From NCBI GenBank assembly GCA_030452455.1, contig JAKDMF010000004.1:1-32352 (forward strand): a stretch of DNA of 32,352 nt. The letters are read 5' to 3'. Positions 31,160 to 32,352 of the stretch are shown here, piece by piece; position 1 is the first letter of the stretch, and every line of letters begins with the position of its first letter. Source of the DNA: a bacterium. Its GTDB lineage: Bacteria > Patescibacteriota > Saccharimonadia > Saccharimonadales > Saccharimonadaceae. Under the pieces are notes generated by a model. The model worked only from the letters and a program-made list of their open reading frames with translations. It searched no databases and was not told the DNA's origin. A program made the position numbers and the translations under genes.

Positions 31160-31543
31160 ATGGAAGACAATAAGAAAAGAATTTTGTTAGTCGAAGACGA
31201 TACCGCCCTGGCGGCTGTCTATCGCTCGCGACTTGAGCTGGAAGGCTTCGAGATAAAAGAAGTCAACGACGGTGAAAATGCCCTGTCTGCAGCAGTCAGC
31301 TTCAAGCCAGATCTTATCTTGCTTGACGCTATGATGCCGAAGATTAGCGGCTTTGACGTCCTAGACATCTTGCGTAACACTCCCGACACTACTAATATTC
31401 GTGTCATCATGCTGACCGCTTTGTCACAGCCAAAAGACAAGCAGCGAGCGGAAGACCTTGGGGCAGATGATTACCTAGTTAAGTCTCAAGTTGTTATCAG
31501 TGATGTCGTTGACCGAGTTAAGCACCATCTTGGCGTCAGCTAA
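31160..31543 (+). CDS. Stand-alone response regulator receiver protein
   Basis: 127 aa, receiver (REC) domain only, with no output domain. Seen: acidic pair VEDDTA (D13, D14), phosphoacceptor D56 in LILLDAMMPKISG, the threonine of IMLTAL and the lysine of YLVKSQ. All key phosphorylation residues are present, so it should be phosphorylatable. No histidine kinase is in the window, so it is an orphan here and may act by protein-protein contact like CheY or Spo0F. It follows the S41 gene and is probably read from its own weak promoter. Confidence 0.93.
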   Translation: MEDNKKRILLVEDDTALAAVYRSRLELEGFEIKEVNDGENALSAAVSFKPDLILLDAMMPKISGFDVLDILRNTPDTTNIRVIMLTALSQPKDKQRAEDLGADDYLVKSQVVISDVVDRVKHHLGVS

Positions 31544-31550
31544 CCAGCAT

Positions 31551-31573
31551 TTGCAAGGTCTGACCTCGCAAAT
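31551..31573. repeat. Imperfect palindrome after the response regulator gene
   Basis: TTTGCAAGGT-CTG-ACCTCGCAAA is a 10-bp inverted repeat with one mismatch. GTCTGAC recurs 18 nt further on. May be a weak hairpin in the 3' UTR or a protein site; no T tract follows. Confidence 0.35.
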
Positions 31574-31610
31574 TACAACAGTCTGACATCGTCAACACAA
31601 TTTCCACCAA

Positions 31611-31645
31611 ATAAAAATATCCGAGTAAATCTCGGATATTTTTAT
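31611..31645. terminator. Bidirectional terminator between response regulator and rpmA
   Basis: ATAAAAATATCCGAG (31611-31625) and CTCGGATATTTTTAT (31631-31645) form a 15-bp perfect stem with a TAAAT loop, A-rich left and T-rich right, between two convergent genes. Confidence 0.9.
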
Positions 31646-31660
31646 AATGCTTAGAGGCTA

Positions 31661-31933
31661 TTAGCCAACTGAGACGCGTGTTCGATCAACACTACGACCA
31701 GTGAAGTGGCCTTTTTTCACCTTAGCGAAGCTAACTACGCCAGCTTTGGCAGCGTGAATAGTAAAGTTACGGCTGACGTAAGTGCCAGGTCCAGCTATTT
31801 TTGTTGAACCAGTCTGACGAACCAAAACTTCACCGGCGTTAACTTGTTGGCCACCAAAGCGCTTTACGCCAAGTCGTTGACCAGCATTGTTGTGGATGTT
31901 TTTACTGGAACCACCAGCTTTGACATGGGACAT
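31661..31933 (-). CDS. rpmA: 50S ribosomal protein L27
   Basis: 90 aa, the usual size. Seen: MSHVKAGGSSKN (the conserved N-terminus near the peptidyl transferase centre), GQRLGVKRFGGQQVNAGEVLVRQTGSTKIAGPGTYVSRNFTIHAAKAGVVSF, the standard L27 core. There is no cleavable N-terminal extension of the Firmicutes kind. AAAGGAG lies 7 nt before ATG on the minus strand. It stands alone rather than with rplU and obg, its usual partners. It is convergent with the response regulator and divergent from the tandem structured elements. Confidence 0.96.
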   Translation of the reverse strand: MSHVKAGGSSKNIHNNAGQRLGVKRFGGQQVNAGEVLVRQTGSTKIAGPGTYVSRNFTIHAAKAGVVSFAKVKKGHFTGRSVDRTRVSVG

Positions 31934-31967
31934 CTATAACTCCTTTAGTTTTTATAAAATCAATCTG

Positions 31968-31973
31968 TATAAT
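31968..31973 (+). promoter_or_regulatory. Candidate plus-strand promoter for the tandem structured elements
   Basis: TATAAT preceded by TTTAGT (31944-31949) with an 18-nt spacer. A start near 31980 would place element 1 about 50 nt downstream, with a TCGCCCC/GGGGCGA hairpin (31985-31991 and 32007-32013) between. The region also carries rpmA leader sequence on the other strand. Confidence 0.4.
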
Positions 31974-32031
31974 TGTAATTTATATCGCCCCTGATGTCAA
32001 GGGGATGGGGCGAGTTTCGTCGAGTGGAGGA

Positions 32032-32157
32032 CGAATCGGCCACTCAGTATATTTGAACCATCGTGTCCATGAGGAGAATCTTGAGGCAAGCCTCAGGAAT
32101 CTCCTCATAGACAGCGCTAGATTGTTAATGGTTCAAATACACCAAGCAACTGGTTCG
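32032..32157 (+). ncRNA. Tandem structured element, copy 1
   Basis: Three nested stems are visible. Outer: CGAATCGG/CTGGTTCG (32032-32039 and 32150-32157), with two G:U pairs. Middle: TATTTGAACCAT/ATGGTTCAAATA (32050-32061 and 32128-32139), 12 bp. Inner: TGTCCATGAGGAGA/TCTCCTCATAGACA (32064-32077 and 32100-32113), 13 of 14 pairs, capped by TGAGG/CCTCA. The long 3' internal strand (GCGCTAGATTGTTA) against a 2-nt 5' strand (CG) makes a strongly asymmetric loop. Stem changes relative to copy 2 are compensatory. G:U pairs favour the plus strand. No match to a known RNA class that I recognise; function unknown. Confidence 0.6.
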
Positions 32158-32218
32158 CTAGCGCATGACGGAGGTCGCATAGATTATATATTTTAGGGAG
32201 CACTGAAAATTAGATAGA

Positions 32219-32345
32219 CCGGATCAGCCACTTGGCACATCTGAAGCATCGTGGCCAACTGGAGAATCTTGGGTCGGACGTCAGGAATCTCCAGTTGGTC
32301 AGCGCAGATAGTTAATGCTTCAGATACGCCCAGCGACTGATCCGG
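32219..32345 (+). ncRNA. Tandem structured element, copy 2
   Basis: Same layout as copy 1, starting 187 nt later. Outer: CCGGATCAG/CTGATCCGG (32219-32227 and 32337-32345). Middle: ATCTGAAGCAT/ATGCTTCAGAT (32239-32249 and 32315-32325). Inner: TGGCCAACTGGAGA/TCTCCAGTTGGTCA (32252-32265 and 32288-32301). Loop segments are shared with copy 1: GCCACT, CATCGTG, GGAGAATCTTG, TCAGGAATCTCC, CAGCGC and GTTAATG. CTAGCG follows the outer stem in both copies. An AT-rich TATATT (32187-32192) lies just upstream and could be its own -10. The window ends 7 nt later, so further copies may follow. Confidence 0.6.
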
Positions 32346-32352
32346 CTAGCGT

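Noticed and set aside
32128-32140. tRNA-like GGTTCAAAT
   Set aside because: Resembles a T-loop, but the flanks pair as a long stem and no acceptor, D or anticodon arms can be built.
32005-32196. 63-aa plus-strand ORF over structured element 1
   Set aside because: Covers the palindromic arms and has no counterpart over element 2; the paired structure explains the sequence better than coding.
32032-32345. Integron attC sites
   Set aside because: Imperfect long inverted repeats recall attC, but the required GTTRRRY/RYYYAAC core sites are absent at the ends and there are no cassette genes between copies.
32032-32345. CRISPR array
   Set aside because: Only two long, diverged, structured copies with a spacer-like gap; no short identical repeats and no cas genes.

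Overview
The window looks like a chromosomal segment of a Patescibacteria/CPR bacterium, most probably Candidatus Saccharibacteria (TM7). This rests on family-level recognition and gene style only, since no database search was possible. Supporting signs are moderate GC, tightly packed genes, many -10 elements sitting 6-10 nt before start codons with no Shine-Dalgarno sequence (apparently leaderless mRNAs), an editing-domain-free prolyl-tRNA synthetase, and a short HPF. TGA is used as an ordinary stop codon (murD, prfB, the small ORF at 26436) and RF2 is encoded, so the UGA=Gly code of Absconditabacteria/Gracilibacteria is excluded.

Layout. 1-4436: the 3' end of an M24 peptidase gene, a threonine-dehydratase-like PLP enzyme, frr, an unknown gene whose frame stays open beyond its TAG stop, the site-2 protease rseP and a CPBP membrane protease. 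4437-9812: a hairpin-rich leader, short-form proS, greA, a convergent unknown acidic gene, lysS, a small membrane protein and an NAD(P)H-dependent flavin reductase. 9853-15120: two tandem, paralogous DEAH/RHA-family helicases with an atypical DEVH motif II. 15186-17263: a MacB-type ABC exporter (ATPase and permease) behind a palindromic promoter. 17328-17702 (-): a small two-helix membrane protein behind a perfect consensus promoter.

17856-31543 is a core block: serS, hpf, secA, M16 peptidase, murD, prfB, two small membrane proteins, ftsE, ftsX, a secreted coiled-coil/CHAP peptidoglycan hydrolase, an S41 (CtpB-like) protease and a stand-alone response regulator. The order hpf-secA-prfB-ftsE-ftsX-ctpB resembles Bacillus. 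The CHAP hydrolase between ftsX and ctp is the expected PcsB/CwlO-type partner of FtsEX, so this is a division and cell-wall remodelling module beside protein export and translation genes. rpmA (L27) follows on the minus strand.

The last ~420 bases contain no gene. They hold two tandem ~126-nt elements (32032-32157 and 32219-32345) that fold into the same three-stem rod. Stem bases differ between copies by compensatory changes while the loops are nearly identical. I consider these a conserved structured RNA (or ssDNA) family and the most novel-looking item in the window.
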